A stretch of DNA of 22,038 nt, from assembly GCA_030601715.1 (NCBI GenBank), contig JAUWBL010000002.1:1-22038 (forward strand). Direction: 5' to 3'. Positions within the stretch are counted from its first letter, which is position 1; every line of letters starts with the position of its first letter. A program made the translations under genes and the position numbers. This document shows, piece after piece, positions 14,195 to 20,841 of this stretch. The notes under the pieces were generated by a model. It was given only the letters and a program-made list of their open reading frames with translations. It made no database searches and had not been told where the DNA came from. This stretch comes from Candidatus Geothermarchaeota archaeon (lineage in GTDB: Archaea > Thermoproteota > Nitrososphaeria > Geothermarchaeales > JAUWBL01).

Positions 14195-14902
14195 ATGACA
14201 TCGTCCTTCTGGGTTCTGCTCCGGGTCGACTTGGAACGAGTATTCCGGAGCAGGATCGTGTTGCTGTGGGTCGTTGCAGCTGCCTTTCTGGGCGTCTTGA
14301 GCACCCTGAACCCAGAAACATCCTTGGTCTCCGGCACCGTCACGCAGGGATTGTCGTTCTTCATCAGCATCTGGAGCTTGGTAGTCGTAGGCCTCTCTGC
14401 CAGCGCAGTCTCCGAAGAGAAGGGGGAGATAGCCGACTCTGTCCTCAGCAAGTCTGTGAAGAGGCACGAGTACATCCTCTCCAAATTCGTTTCGAGGATA
14501 GTTCTGGTATTCACCGTCTACGCGGCGATATCCTCATCGTTGGTAGCTCTGGCTCTGAGAATGAAAGTGGACAACAGTGATCTCTACGGGTTGACCTTCG
14601 CCGTTCTGATCGTGGGCCTCGCGCTCGTTGCTCTGGTCAACATGGGAATCATGCTCAGCACTATCCTGCCCAACACGGTCATGGCCATCGTGGCCCTGCT
14701 CGTTGTCTGGTACGCCATGACCCTCCTCTTTCCTCTTGTAGACCTCGACTTTCTTTCGCCGGGCTCCCTTATGACAAGACTACCGAATATCATCCAAGGC
14801 GTGTGGAACCGCGAAGAGTGGAACCTAGTCGTCAGCTTTGGTCTCCTGTCCGCAGCTAGTCTAGCGATTTCCGTAGCTCACTTCTCGAACAAGGATCTGT
14901 GA
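14195..14902 (+). CDS. ABC-2 type transporter permease
   Basis: This 235-residue membrane subunit partners the ATPase 4 bases upstream. Six transmembrane helices are visible at roughly 21-38, 52-70, 98-119, 133-155, 160-182 and 212-230. The cytoplasmic loop after helix 2 carries the ABC-2 hallmark SEEKGEIADSVLSKSVKR followed by EYILSKF (about 74-98), which couples to the ATPase. The extracellular loop between helices 5 and 6 is short. The arrangement matches NosY/CcmB-like exporters of about this size. A single permease gene implies a homodimer. The substrate cannot be inferred from context. Confidence 0.93.
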   Translation: MTSSFWVLLRVDLERVFRSRIVLLWVVAAAFLGVLSTLNPETSLVSGTVTQGLSFFISIWSLVVVGLSASAVSEEKGEIADSVLSKSVKRHEYILSKFVSRIVLVFTVYAAISSSLVALALRMKVDNSDLYGLTFAVLIVGLALVALVNMGIMLSTILPNTVMAIVALLVVWYAMTLLFPLVDLDFLSPGSLMTRLPNIIQGVWNREEWNLVVSFGLLSAASLAISVAHFSNKDL

Positions 14903-15350
14903 GCTTTCTTGGACGAACATACCAGGATCCAACATGTCCAAAGCCTTGGGCCTCTCTTGAGTCTCCATCCTCTCCGTCAAGGCTTCCCGCTCACCCGCAA
15001 GCATCAGGGCGTTGTAGGAGCCCTCTCCCTTGATTTGTCTCGGAATCGATTCTGTGGTTGGTAACCGTAAAGATCGAATGGCGCGGGAATGTGAAGCTCA
15101 CATCTTCCTTGTACATCCTCCACTCCTCCTCCCCGGATGCGACTTGTTTCAATTGGTGAATAGGACGTAAAACAAATGATTCATCCCGGTCCGATAATCA
15201 TTCTCCTTGGCACGCATCGTTCGTCTGGGGGTGGGGATGAACCTATCGGTCGTTCTCGCGGACCTGGTTTCGCTGAGTGGAGACTTGGTGAGTTGTCTCG
15301 GTCGACTGTCTGAGGAGTAGACGGCCTTGTCTAGGATTCGCCGGGTCAAT
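14903..15350. other. Gap with possible decayed leftward reading frame
   Basis: On the minus strand a frame is open from 15197 to 14991 (ATG at 15116) and contains GEEEWRMYKEDVSFTFPRH. A second phase, open to 14861, contains GEGSYNALMLAGEREAL and PKALDMLDPGMFVQE. The two read like successive parts of one protein broken by a frameshift near 15040, but I recognise no family and the second phase runs antisense into the permease gene. The rest (15200-15350) shows nothing. Confidence 0.3.
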
Positions 15351-15359
15351 GCTTATCAT
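15351..15359 (+). promoter_or_regulatory. TATA-like element before the soluble DUF1508 gene
   Basis: GCTTATCAT lies about 36 bases before ATG 15391. This places the expected transcript start near 15380, just ahead of the AGGTG ribosome binding site at 15381-15385. Confidence 0.3.
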
Positions 15360-15390
15360 GAGGCAGCATCGGATATTGGTAGGTGTCTGT

Positions 15391-15573
15391 ATGCCGGCAA
15401 AATTCGAGATCTACAAGGACGCTAGCGGGCAGTTTCGTTTTCGGCTCAGGGCCGCAAACAACGAGATCATCGCTACAGGAGAGGCTTACACGACCAAGGC
15501 CTCGTGCGAGAACGGGGTAGCATCGGTCAAGAAGAACGCGCCAGAGGCGGAAGTCAAAGACCTAACGGTCTAG
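15391..15573 (+). CDS. DUF1508 (YegP-like) protein, single domain
   Basis: The 60 residues form one DUF1508/UPF0339 unit: KFEIYKDASGQFRFRLRA, then NNEIIATGEAYTTKASCENG and VASVKKNAPEAEV. Each unit is a small beta-sheet with a helix and the role is unknown. The start at ATG 15391 is supported by AGGTG 5 bases upstream; the frame extends to 15349 but the extra residues do not fit the family. T7 follows the stop, so it is likely a single-gene transcript. A membrane-tethered relative is encoded convergently 163 bases away. Confidence 0.9.
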   Translation: MPAKFEIYKDASGQFRFRLRAANNEIIATGEAYTTKASCENGVASVKKNAPEAEVKDLTV

Positions 15574-15587
15574 TTCCGCTGTCCTCC

Positions 15588-15594
15588 TTTTTTT
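15588..15594 (+). terminator. T7 terminator after DUF1508 gene
   Basis: Seven Ts preceded by a pyrimidine-rich CCTCC lie 15 bases past the stop codon. This is the strongest oligo-T signal in the window and fits archaeal intrinsic termination. Confidence 0.6.
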
Positions 15595-15736
15595 GCACAG
15601 TTCCCTCTGAGACCACTCTACCTATCTTCCTGGGCCGCAACCCACTGAGGTTACCCGCACTCTATCTGGAGGTCCGGCGCATGGACAGGGTCTGCTCGTG
15701 CTTCCCCTCAAAACCGGTGGTGGAGCGATGATGCTG

Positions 15737-16069
15737 CTACGCTTCTTCTGAGAGGTCCTGTGTGCCCGCTATCTTAGCGTTCCGCTTTACCGACTCTATC
15801 CCTCTCATGCAGCTTCGCTTCGTTGTGTAGCCTTCGCTCACCGCGATGATCTCACCGTTCGGAGCCTTGAGCCGGAACCTGTACTCTCCTCCCTTGTCTT
15901 GGTAGACCTCGAACCTCGATCTCGGTCTCCTCTCCGCCCTTTTTGGCCGAACCTTTGGCTTAGACACGCGTGCTTCTGCTTTCTTGGGCCGCAGGTACCA
16001 GCCGATCAGAACACCGATGATGGCAATAGCATACATAGCCACGATCCAAACTTGAACTAACAGAGACAT
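15737..16069 (-). CDS. Membrane-anchored DUF1508 protein
   Basis: This 110-residue protein joins an N-terminal transmembrane helix (about 5-26, VQVWIVAMYAIAIIGVLIGW) to a very basic linker (28-51, rich in Lys/Arg/Pro) and a DUF1508 domain (52-107: RFEVYQDKGGEYRFRLKAPN, EGYTTKRSCMRG, ESVKRNA). The positive linker after the helix predicts a cytoplasmic domain. DUF1508 proteins are usually soluble, so tethering is unusual. It faces the soluble DUF1508 gene and is divergent from the TrmJ-like gene. CCTTAATAGG about 30 bases upstream of the ATG would give a near-leaderless transcript. Confidence 0.85.
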   Translation of the reverse strand: MSLLVQVWIVAMYAIAIIGVLIGWYLRPKKAEARVSKPKVRPKRAERRPRSRFEVYQDKGGEYRFRLKAPNGEIIAVSEGYTTKRSCMRGIESVKRNAKIAGTQDLSEEA

Positions 16070-16094
16070 CTTCAGAACCTAGAATACTCATTCC

Positions 16095-16104
16095 CCTATT
16101 AAGG
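16095..16104 (-). promoter_or_regulatory. TATA-like element overlapping the opposite gene's ribosome binding site
   Basis: Read leftward, CCTTAATAGG is centred about 30 bases before ATG 16069 of the membrane DUF1508 gene. Read rightward, the same bases run into AAGGAG, the ribosome binding site of the TrmJ-like gene (ATG 16112). The whole divergent space is 42 bases. Confidence 0.4.
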
Positions 16105-16111
16105 AGTGTAG

Positions 16112-16858
16112 ATGAAGGCATCGGTTGTTCTTGTGGAGCCTGAGAAGGCGGTCAACCTCGGCTTGATCGCCAGGCTCGTCGACAACTTCGAAATCGAGCG
16201 ACTGATCCTTGTGAATCCTCAATTCACCACTTCCCAGCTGGAGGTGGCCAAGATCCTTGCGTCTCACAGCGCCCGGAGGATCGACTCGGCCATACAAGTT
16301 GACTCCCTTGAGGAGGCCCTATCCGAAGCCGATCTGACGGTCGCCACATCAGCCAGAGGGAATCAGCAAGGACGCAACATCCTGAGACGGAGCATCAACC
16401 TCAGAGAACTTCAAGACCGTCTCGCGGGCCTCCTTTCCGGCAGCCTCTCACTCGTCTTCGGAAGAGACGGCACGGGTCTGAAGAGAAAGGAGATAGAACT
16501 CTGCGACCTCCTCGTAAACATAGAGTCGAACCCCTCCAACCCCGTCCTCAACCTAGCGTGCGCCGTCTCCATAGTCCTCCACGATGTACAGACATCCCTG
16601 AGACAGGCAGACACACAGAGTCGCGCCCTTCCCAGCCGTGACCTAAGGGAGAGAGTGGTTCGAGAGTTTCAACGCTTGGCCACCCGCATGATACGTCAGA
16701 GGTTTCGAGCAAGGAAGGCGGTGAGGGCGTTCTCCAACGCCATGGTGAGGAGCGGCGTCGATGAGAGGGAGGCCACCCTGATCCTCGGGGTGCTCAGGAA
16801 GGCCGCGCAGCGGCTGTCTCTGCTAGCGCCTGATGAGCCACAGGAGGATGGACGCTAG
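16112..16858 (+). CDS. TrmJ/SpoU-family RNA 2'-O-methyltransferase
   Basis: This 248-residue protein is a SPOUT-class enzyme, closest to TrmJ, which methylates the 2'-OH of tRNA position 32. It shows motif 1 LVEPEKAVNLGLIARLVDNF (7-26, with N15 and R21), motif 2 LVFGRDGTGL at 114-123 and motif 3 NPVLNLACAV at 143-152, together forming the trefoil-knot SAM site. The usual motif 2 residue is Glu (FGxExxGL); here it is Asp118. A C-terminal helical tail (about 170-248), basic in its middle, matches the TrmJ extension. AAGGAG is 5 bases before the ATG. Its 3' end overlaps the convergent DUF2905-like gene by 36 bases. The tRNA target is inferred. Confidence 0.9.
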   Translation: MKASVVLVEPEKAVNLGLIARLVDNFEIERLILVNPQFTTSQLEVAKILASHSARRIDSAIQVDSLEEALSEADLTVATSARGNQQGRNILRRSINLRELQDRLAGLLSGSLSLVFGRDGTGLKRKEIELCDLLVNIESNPSNPVLNLACAVSIVLHDVQTSLRQADTQSRALPSRDLRERVVREFQRLATRMIRQRFRARKAVRAFSNAMVRSGVDEREATLILGVLRKAAQRLSLLAPDEPQEDGR

Positions 16859-17062
16859 GGATATGATGACTAGGATAGGGGAGGTAACGAAGTAGAAGCC
16901 GTCGCTCCTGTACACCCACAGCAGGATCGGCGGAACCTTCTCCAAGGAGGGCAAGTATCTCGCAATGAGGGGCAGGGCCACCAAGACAACGCCCAGAGCT
17001 ATCAGCAACACCCCCAGAAAGCTGAGGGGGCGAGACAACAAGTCGACGTCGGCTGAGGCCAT
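16823..17062 (-). CDS. DUF2905-like small membrane protein
   Basis: The protein has 79 residues and two transmembrane helices (about 14-34 and 58-77) joined by a loop containing VPPILLWVYRSDGFYFVTSPI. That loop resembles the GDI-x-x-(R/K)GNFTFYFP region of DUF2905 proteins, as does the ending SILLWLIRR. Its function is unknown. It overlaps the 3' end of the TrmJ-like gene by 36 bases, tail to tail. The ATG at 17062 has AGGGAA about 7 bases upstream. Confidence 0.75.
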   Translation of the reverse strand: MASADVDLLSRPLSFLGVLLIALGVVLVALPLIARYLPSLEKVPPILLWVYRSDGFYFVTSPILVIISLASILLWLIRR

Positions 17063-17141
17063 GGCGGTTCCCTTCTAGGTCTAGATGGAGAATCGAGCCA
17101 AAATATCGTCAAGGACGAGGGAGGTAGAAAGCCTCGTCTCC

Positions 17142-17660
17142 TCATACCCGCGGGGAGAGACTTGAGCTCCGGATGGCCCTTTCCACAGCTTTGACGGGTG
17201 ACGTCTCCCCCTCCACCTTGACCAGCCTTCGGTCGTCCAGATACGAATCGGCGATCTTGTCCGCGGTTCCCCCGCTACCCCTGATGCTGACAATGGGAAT
17301 ACGCTGAAGGTAGGCGGCAGAGGCCTCGACCATGGTTCCGACTCCGCCTCCCACCACGATAACGGCGTCGGCGCTGTAGGCAGTGATGAAATCCCTTGCG
17401 TGGCCGATGCCGGTGGCTATCACCACATCGCAGAAGGGGTTGGCGTACTCCTTCTCGCTCTGGGGAACGATGCCCACCACCAGCCCTCCTTCGTTTCTGG
17501 CGCCCTCGCTGGCCGCCCTCATCACGCCACCGAGGCCCCCCGTCACTAGAACGGCACCCTGTCGTGCGACTTCAGCTCCGACCACCCTGGCCGTCTTGTA
17601 GGCCTCTGGCGGGCAGTGGGCCTCGCCGTAGCCGATGACGAGAATCTGAGGTTTCCTCAT
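17142..17660 (-). CDS. SLOG-fold (TIGR00725/LOG-like) Rossmann protein
   Basis: This 172-residue protein fits the TIGR00725 branch of the SLOG/lysine-decarboxylase-like superfamily. It has the first strand QILVIGYGE, GGLGGVM at 41-47, ATGIGHARDF at 82-91 and GGGVGTMVE at 104-112, which corresponds to PGGxGTxxE of LOG phosphoribohydrolases without the leading Pro. LOG enzymes release cytokinin bases from nucleotides, but the function of this branch is not settled, so nucleotide binding is the safe claim. I start at ATG 17660 (MRKPQILVIG); a TTG at 17672 would add four residues. It follows endonuclease IV by 24 bases in the same direction and is likely its operon partner. Confidence 0.87.
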   Translation of the reverse strand: MRKPQILVIGYGEAHCPPEAYKTARVVGAEVARQGAVLVTGGLGGVMRAASEGARNEGGLVVGIVPQSEKEYANPFCDVVIATGIGHARDFITAYSADAVIVVGGGVGTMVEASAAYLQRIPIVSIRGSGGTADKIADSYLDDRRLVKVEGETSPVKAVERAIRSSSLSPRV

Positions 17661-17684
17661 CGTAACACACAACCTAAAGCCTTT

Positions 17685-18527
17685 TCAAATCACCCCGGCG
17701 AGCTTCCGCAGCTTCTGCATATTGCCAACGTCGTCCCGCCGCTCGTCTATTGGAGTCTCCATGATCATGGGCAAACCCCTCAGCCTCCGGTGGCTGATCA
17801 CGGCCCTGAACCCCTCGTAGCCGATGCTTCCCAGTCCTATGTGCTCGTGCCTGTCCCTCCTGGAGCCTAGCTCCCCCTTCGAGTCGTTCAAGTGGACCAC
17901 CTTCAAGGTCTCGAATCCAGCGGTCCTACCCAACCGACCCAAGGTCTCATCTACCGCCTCCTCGCTTCGAAGGTCGTAGCCCGCGGCGAAGGCGTGGCAG
18001 CTGTCGAAGCACACGCCCACCCTCTCAGAGCATCGAACCCGATCCATGATCTCCCTCAGGTCCTCGAAGGAGGTGCCCATGCTGTTCTTGTGGCCAGCCG
18101 TGTTCTCCAGCAGGAGCTGAACATCATTCTCCACGTCCCCCAGGGACTCGTCTATCCCCGCAACCAAACGCTTCAGGCCCGCCTCCCTTCCCCTGCCTAG
18201 GTGGCTCCCCAGATGGGTGACTAGGTAAGGGATCCCCAGCTGTCCCGTTCTTTCCAGCTCCACCTTCAAGGACGAGACGGACTTCTCATATATGACGTCA
18301 TCGGAGGATGCGAGGTTCGGCAGGTAGGGCATGTGCACAACAAGGGGAGCCATGCCATACTCCGTCGCCTTGGAGCGGAAGGACTCCACCCCGGCCTCGT
18401 CGAGGGGCCTGAACATCCACCTCCTGGGACTCCTCGTGAAGATCTGGAAGGTGTTGCATCCCAGCATCTTGGCCCGATCCACCGCTGAGTCAATAGCGCC
18501 CGCGATGGAGAAATGCATGCCGAGCAT
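17685..18527 (-). CDS. nfo: Endonuclease IV (AP endonuclease)
   Basis: Endonuclease IV cuts DNA 5' to abasic sites in base-excision repair using three zinc ions. The 280-residue protein keeps the full ligand set in order: H65 (VVHMPYLPNLAS), H105 (THLGSH), E141 (LLENTAG), D175 and H178 (CFDSCHAF), H212 (VVHLNDSK), D225 and H227 (RRDRHEHIG) and E257 (IMETP). It starts MLGMHFSIAGAID, close to the GxHxS opening of the family. ATG 18527 is preferred over the TTG one codon earlier. It is divergent from the ThyX-like gene and followed by the SLOG gene. CTCTAAAACG (18604-18613, minus strand) is a possible TATA box. Confidence 0.96.
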   Translation of the reverse strand: MLGMHFSIAGAIDSAVDRAKMLGCNTFQIFTRSPRRWMFRPLDEAGVESFRSKATEYGMAPLVVHMPYLPNLASSDDVIYEKSVSSLKVELERTGQLGIPYLVTHLGSHLGRGREAGLKRLVAGIDESLGDVENDVQLLLENTAGHKNSMGTSFEDLREIMDRVRCSERVGVCFDSCHAFAAGYDLRSEEAVDETLGRLGRTAGFETLKVVHLNDSKGELGSRRDRHEHIGLGSIGYEGFRAVISHRRLRGLPMIMETPIDERRDDVGNMQKLRKLAGVI

Positions 18528-18613
18528 CAAGTCAACCGACTAGCTCCAAGAGATGGATCCCCTCGCTCGTTTTCCTTTCTCCACTATGAAGGAATCGCGC
18601 CGAACGTTTTAGA

Positions 18614-20233
18614 GTGGCGGTTCCGATCTCTTGCTTTAATTTGTCGACTCGGCCGGTTCATCTCACCGACTCTCCCACCGTCCGCCTGAGGCAGCACTTC
18701 TCCCAGCCCACCCTAGACTCCATCGCTGCGGCCCGAACCTGCTACTCGCCTCGCATCATCGCCGCCAATGAGGTGTCACGGGAACAGGTGGAGCGGATAG
18801 GTAGGACCACCTACCAGGGGGGCCACCACTCCGTCTATCAACACCAGTTCTTCGAGTTCGAACTCGAAGGCGTCTCCACGGTACTTACCCACGACGTCCT
18901 CCACAACCACCCCTTCTACAACACCTCCCAGCAGAGCCAGAGATACGTGGACCAGACCCGACGCGGCGCTGTGATGCCGCCACTAGAAGGCCCAAGAGCT
19001 ATGAGGATGTATGAAGACGCGGTGAGTGCGTCGTGGGACGCCTACGCTACCCTGACTGAGACTCTGACCGAGGACCTGATGGGGCGATTCGCAGCCTCAA
19101 GCATGGATCCGACTTCGAGAAGGAGGCGGGAAAGGGATGTCCGAAAGAAGGCCATGGAAGCCGCCCGCTACGCCCTAGTAATCGGGTGCCACACCACACT
19201 GATCTACACCATCGACGGGGTGACCCTGTGGCGGCTGTACAGGCTGAGGGGGCTGTCGTGGGAGGCGGAAAGAGTGGTATCGATGATGGTGGACGCCGTC
19301 AGGGGGGTCGACACTCGCTTCTTCGACTGGGTCGACGCGGACATGAAAGCGCGACCCCTACCTCCTGAGAACACCCTGGAAGGCAGGCTCAATGAGGAGT
19401 ACGGAACACAGGCGGATCTGGAGGCCTTCAGAAAGAGCTTCGACGAGTCCCTCGGCGGCTACAGGTCGAAGCTGATTGACTGGACGGCTGACGCTGAGGA
19501 GAGGCTGGCTGAGGCCCTCTGCTACCAGCTGAGCCTGCCCCCTGACAGCCTGACCAAGGAGGAAGCGGTTGCCCACCTCCTAGACCCATCCAAGAACCCC
19601 TACCTCCTCGAGAGCCTAAACCTCGCGATGATGTCCCCCGCGATGAGGACAATGAGTCATGTCCACTTCACCTTCAACAAGAGGATCAGCCACGTAGCCG
19701 ACTGCCAGGATCAGCGCCACAGGATGGTGCCAGGCTCTAGGCCTTTGAGTCGGGACATCGACTCTCCGAACCCCGACTACGTGACCCCCCTGCTCATCGA
19801 AGTGAATAGTGAGGCTTGGAAGCTCTACGAGGACTGGATGGGGGAGGCGTGGGAGCGCAAGAACCAGCTGGAAGCCGAGGGCGTGCCACCCGAGCACGCC
19901 GTCTACGTCCTGCCCCGAGCCGTGGCGGTTAGGCTGGTGGAGTCGGGAACCCTCCTCCACCTCTTCTCCAAGTTCTTCAACCGGACGTGTCTCAGGACCC
20001 AAGAGGAGCTGTGGATCGCCACCGTGCAAGAGAGGAACCAGATAGCTGAGGTTCAACCCCTGATAGGGGAGAGGCTGGGTCCCCCCTGCCACGTCCGGAA
20101 CGCGGAGGCAGGTGAGATCCCTGAGGAGTGGGGCAGGGTCAACCTCTGCAACCAGGGCAAGCTCTACTGCGGCAAGCCGGTGTGGAGCCTATGGCCTGCG
20201 GTGCGCGAGGAGGACATCCTCGAGGTCATTTGA
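18614..20233 (+). CDS. Double-length ThyX-like protein (tandem flavin-dependent thymidylate synthase domains)
   Basis: ThyX makes dTMP from dUMP with FAD and methylene-tetrahydrofolate, in proteins of about 220-250 residues. This 539-residue protein reads as two ThyX-like halves. The N half has ARTCYSP (40-46), GGHHSVYQHQFFEFELEGVS (69-88), then NHPFYNTSQQSQRY (98-111): SxRY is kept but RHR is replaced by N98-H-P100. It continues with AARYALVIGCHTT (183-195). The C half has SHVHFTFNKRISHV (348-361) and QDQRHR (365-370), keeping RHR but losing SxRY, then YVLPRA and FFNRTCLRTQEELW. C492, C512 and C519 near the end could bind metal. The GTG start at 18614 is uncertain; TTG 18641 is an alternative. 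Long ThyX-like proteins are, from memory, known in some archaea. Confidence 0.82.
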   Translation: MAVPISCFNLSTRPVHLTDSPTVRLRQHFSQPTLDSIAAARTCYSPRIIAANEVSREQVERIGRTTYQGGHHSVYQHQFFEFELEGVSTVLTHDVLHNHPFYNTSQQSQRYVDQTRRGAVMPPLEGPRAMRMYEDAVSASWDAYATLTETLTEDLMGRFAASSMDPTSRRRRERDVRKKAMEAARYALVIGCHTTLIYTIDGVTLWRLYRLRGLSWEAERVVSMMVDAVRGVDTRFFDWVDADMKARPLPPENTLEGRLNEEYGTQADLEAFRKSFDESLGGYRSKLIDWTADAEERLAEALCYQLSLPPDSLTKEEAVAHLLDPSKNPYLLESLNLAMMSPAMRTMSHVHFTFNKRISHVADCQDQRHRMVPGSRPLSRDIDSPNPDYVTPLLIEVNSEAWKLYEDWMGEAWERKNQLEAEGVPPEHAVYVLPRAVAVRLVESGTLLHLFSKFFNRTCLRTQEELWIATVQERNQIAEVQPLIGERLGPPCHVRNAEAGEIPEEWGRVNLCNQGKLYCGKPVWSLWPAVREEDILEVI

Positions 20234-20271
20234 CGATGTCTTGAGTCTGCCGTCGAGTTCAGTCCGACAAC

Positions 20272-20276
20272 AAAAA
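20272..20276 (-). terminator. T5 terminator for the zinc-ribbon gene
   Basis: On the minus strand CCCCTTTTTG lies 35 bases past the zinc-ribbon stop codon. It sits between that gene and the convergent ThyX-like gene. Confidence 0.45.
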
Positions 20277-20310
20277 GGGGACTGTGGCCGAGCCTGTGAA
20301 ACAGAGCCAG

Positions 20311-20460
20311 CTATGGCTGGCTGCTCAGAAACCTGACCAGCTTCGTCCCGCAAGTGGGGCAGACTCCCACCAGCGCCCTCCTCTGATTCTTCAGCACCTG
20401 TTCGTTGGGTGCCATCATCAACCTTTTCGTCCTACACTTGACGCAGTATGCCTCGGGCAT
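20311..20460 (-). CDS. Small zinc-ribbon protein (DUF5679-like), 49 residues
   Basis: Reading leftward from ATG 20460 gives 49 residues with two Cys pairs: C6-x-x-C9 in MPEAYCVKCRTKR and C34-x-x-C37 in GVCPTCGTKLVRF. The spacing and the motif CPxCGTK match the short archaeal zinc-ribbon family DUF5679, whose members typically begin with AYCVKC. A TATA box and a T5 terminator frame the gene, so it looks like an independent short transcript. Its function is unknown; nucleic-acid binding is common for zinc ribbons. It is convergent with the ThyX-like gene. Confidence 0.85.
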   Translation of the reverse strand: MPEAYCVKCRTKRLMMAPNEQVLKNQRRALVGVCPTCGTKLVRFLSSQP

Positions 20461-20469
20461 GCTTACACA

Positions 20470-20487
20470 CCCCCTTGAACGAGGGGG
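20470..20487 (-). promoter_or_regulatory. Hairpin/palindrome at the transcript start of the zinc-ribbon gene
   Basis: CCCCCT and AGGGGG (6-bp stem, 6-base loop) lie between the TATA box (20495-20502) and ATG 20460, where the transcript should begin. The palindrome could be an operator for a dimeric regulator or a stem in the short 5' leader. Confidence 0.4.
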
Positions 20488-20494
20488 ATATCGC

Positions 20495-20502
20495 TATTTA
20501 AA
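20495..20502 (-). promoter_or_regulatory. TATA box of the zinc-ribbon gene
   Basis: On the minus strand GGTTTAAATAGCG contains TTTAAATA, a near-ideal archaeal TATA box, 35-42 bases before ATG 20460. The expected transcript start is near 20473, giving a leader of about a dozen bases. Confidence 0.65.
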
Positions 20503-20841
20503 CCTCTCGCAGGGGAGTTCATCAAAGGTTCTACGCAGCAAGATCCCTTGTGTCCAAAGGATACCGGGGAAGGGCGTGTGCTGGATAGGATTCGCTGGCA
20601 CCGGAAGCTGGGGGAGGTTGCAGAGGTAGCCCGGCAGGTGTGGGGTGGCTGGGACCATCGGAGAACAACACCGGCCTGTTAAGGTGTGAGACACGCACAG
20701 CTGTCTAGAGACCCACAGGAAGAAGGCCGGATGTGTGGCGGTAGTCCTCACCCAGCTGGGAAGATCATTCCATCTGAAGATCAGAATTGGAAACATCCTC
20801 TTCTCGTTTCGATCTTTGAGGTTCGGAGTTGGTTCGAGAAT
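20503..20841. other. Gene-free gap with several short inverted repeats
   Basis: I recognise no gene. The DNA is G-rich on the plus strand and has small self-complementary elements: CCCAGCTGGG (20751-20760), TCTGAAGATCAGA near 20770 and GTGTGAGACAC near 20685. A structured RNA is conceivable, but I did not find SRP, RNase P or tRNA signatures. A leftward 100-codon frame here has a Pro/Cys/Trp-rich sequence that does not look like protein. Confidence 0.35.

Noticed and set aside
13461..14514. Two long leftward frames (286 and 294 codons) opposite the ABC operon
   Set aside because: Antisense to the ATPase and permease genes, which have complete motifs; the products are Ser- or His/Arg-rich with no recognisable features.
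18605..18612. CGTTTTAG as TATA box for the ThyX-like gene
   Set aside because: It lies only a few bases before GTG 18614, too close to drive it; it fits better as a leftward TATA box for endonuclease IV.
20494..20796. Leftward 100-codon frame upstream of the zinc-ribbon gene
   Set aside because: Composition rich in Pro, Cys, Trp and His, no domain, and it runs over the TATA box of the zinc-ribbon gene.
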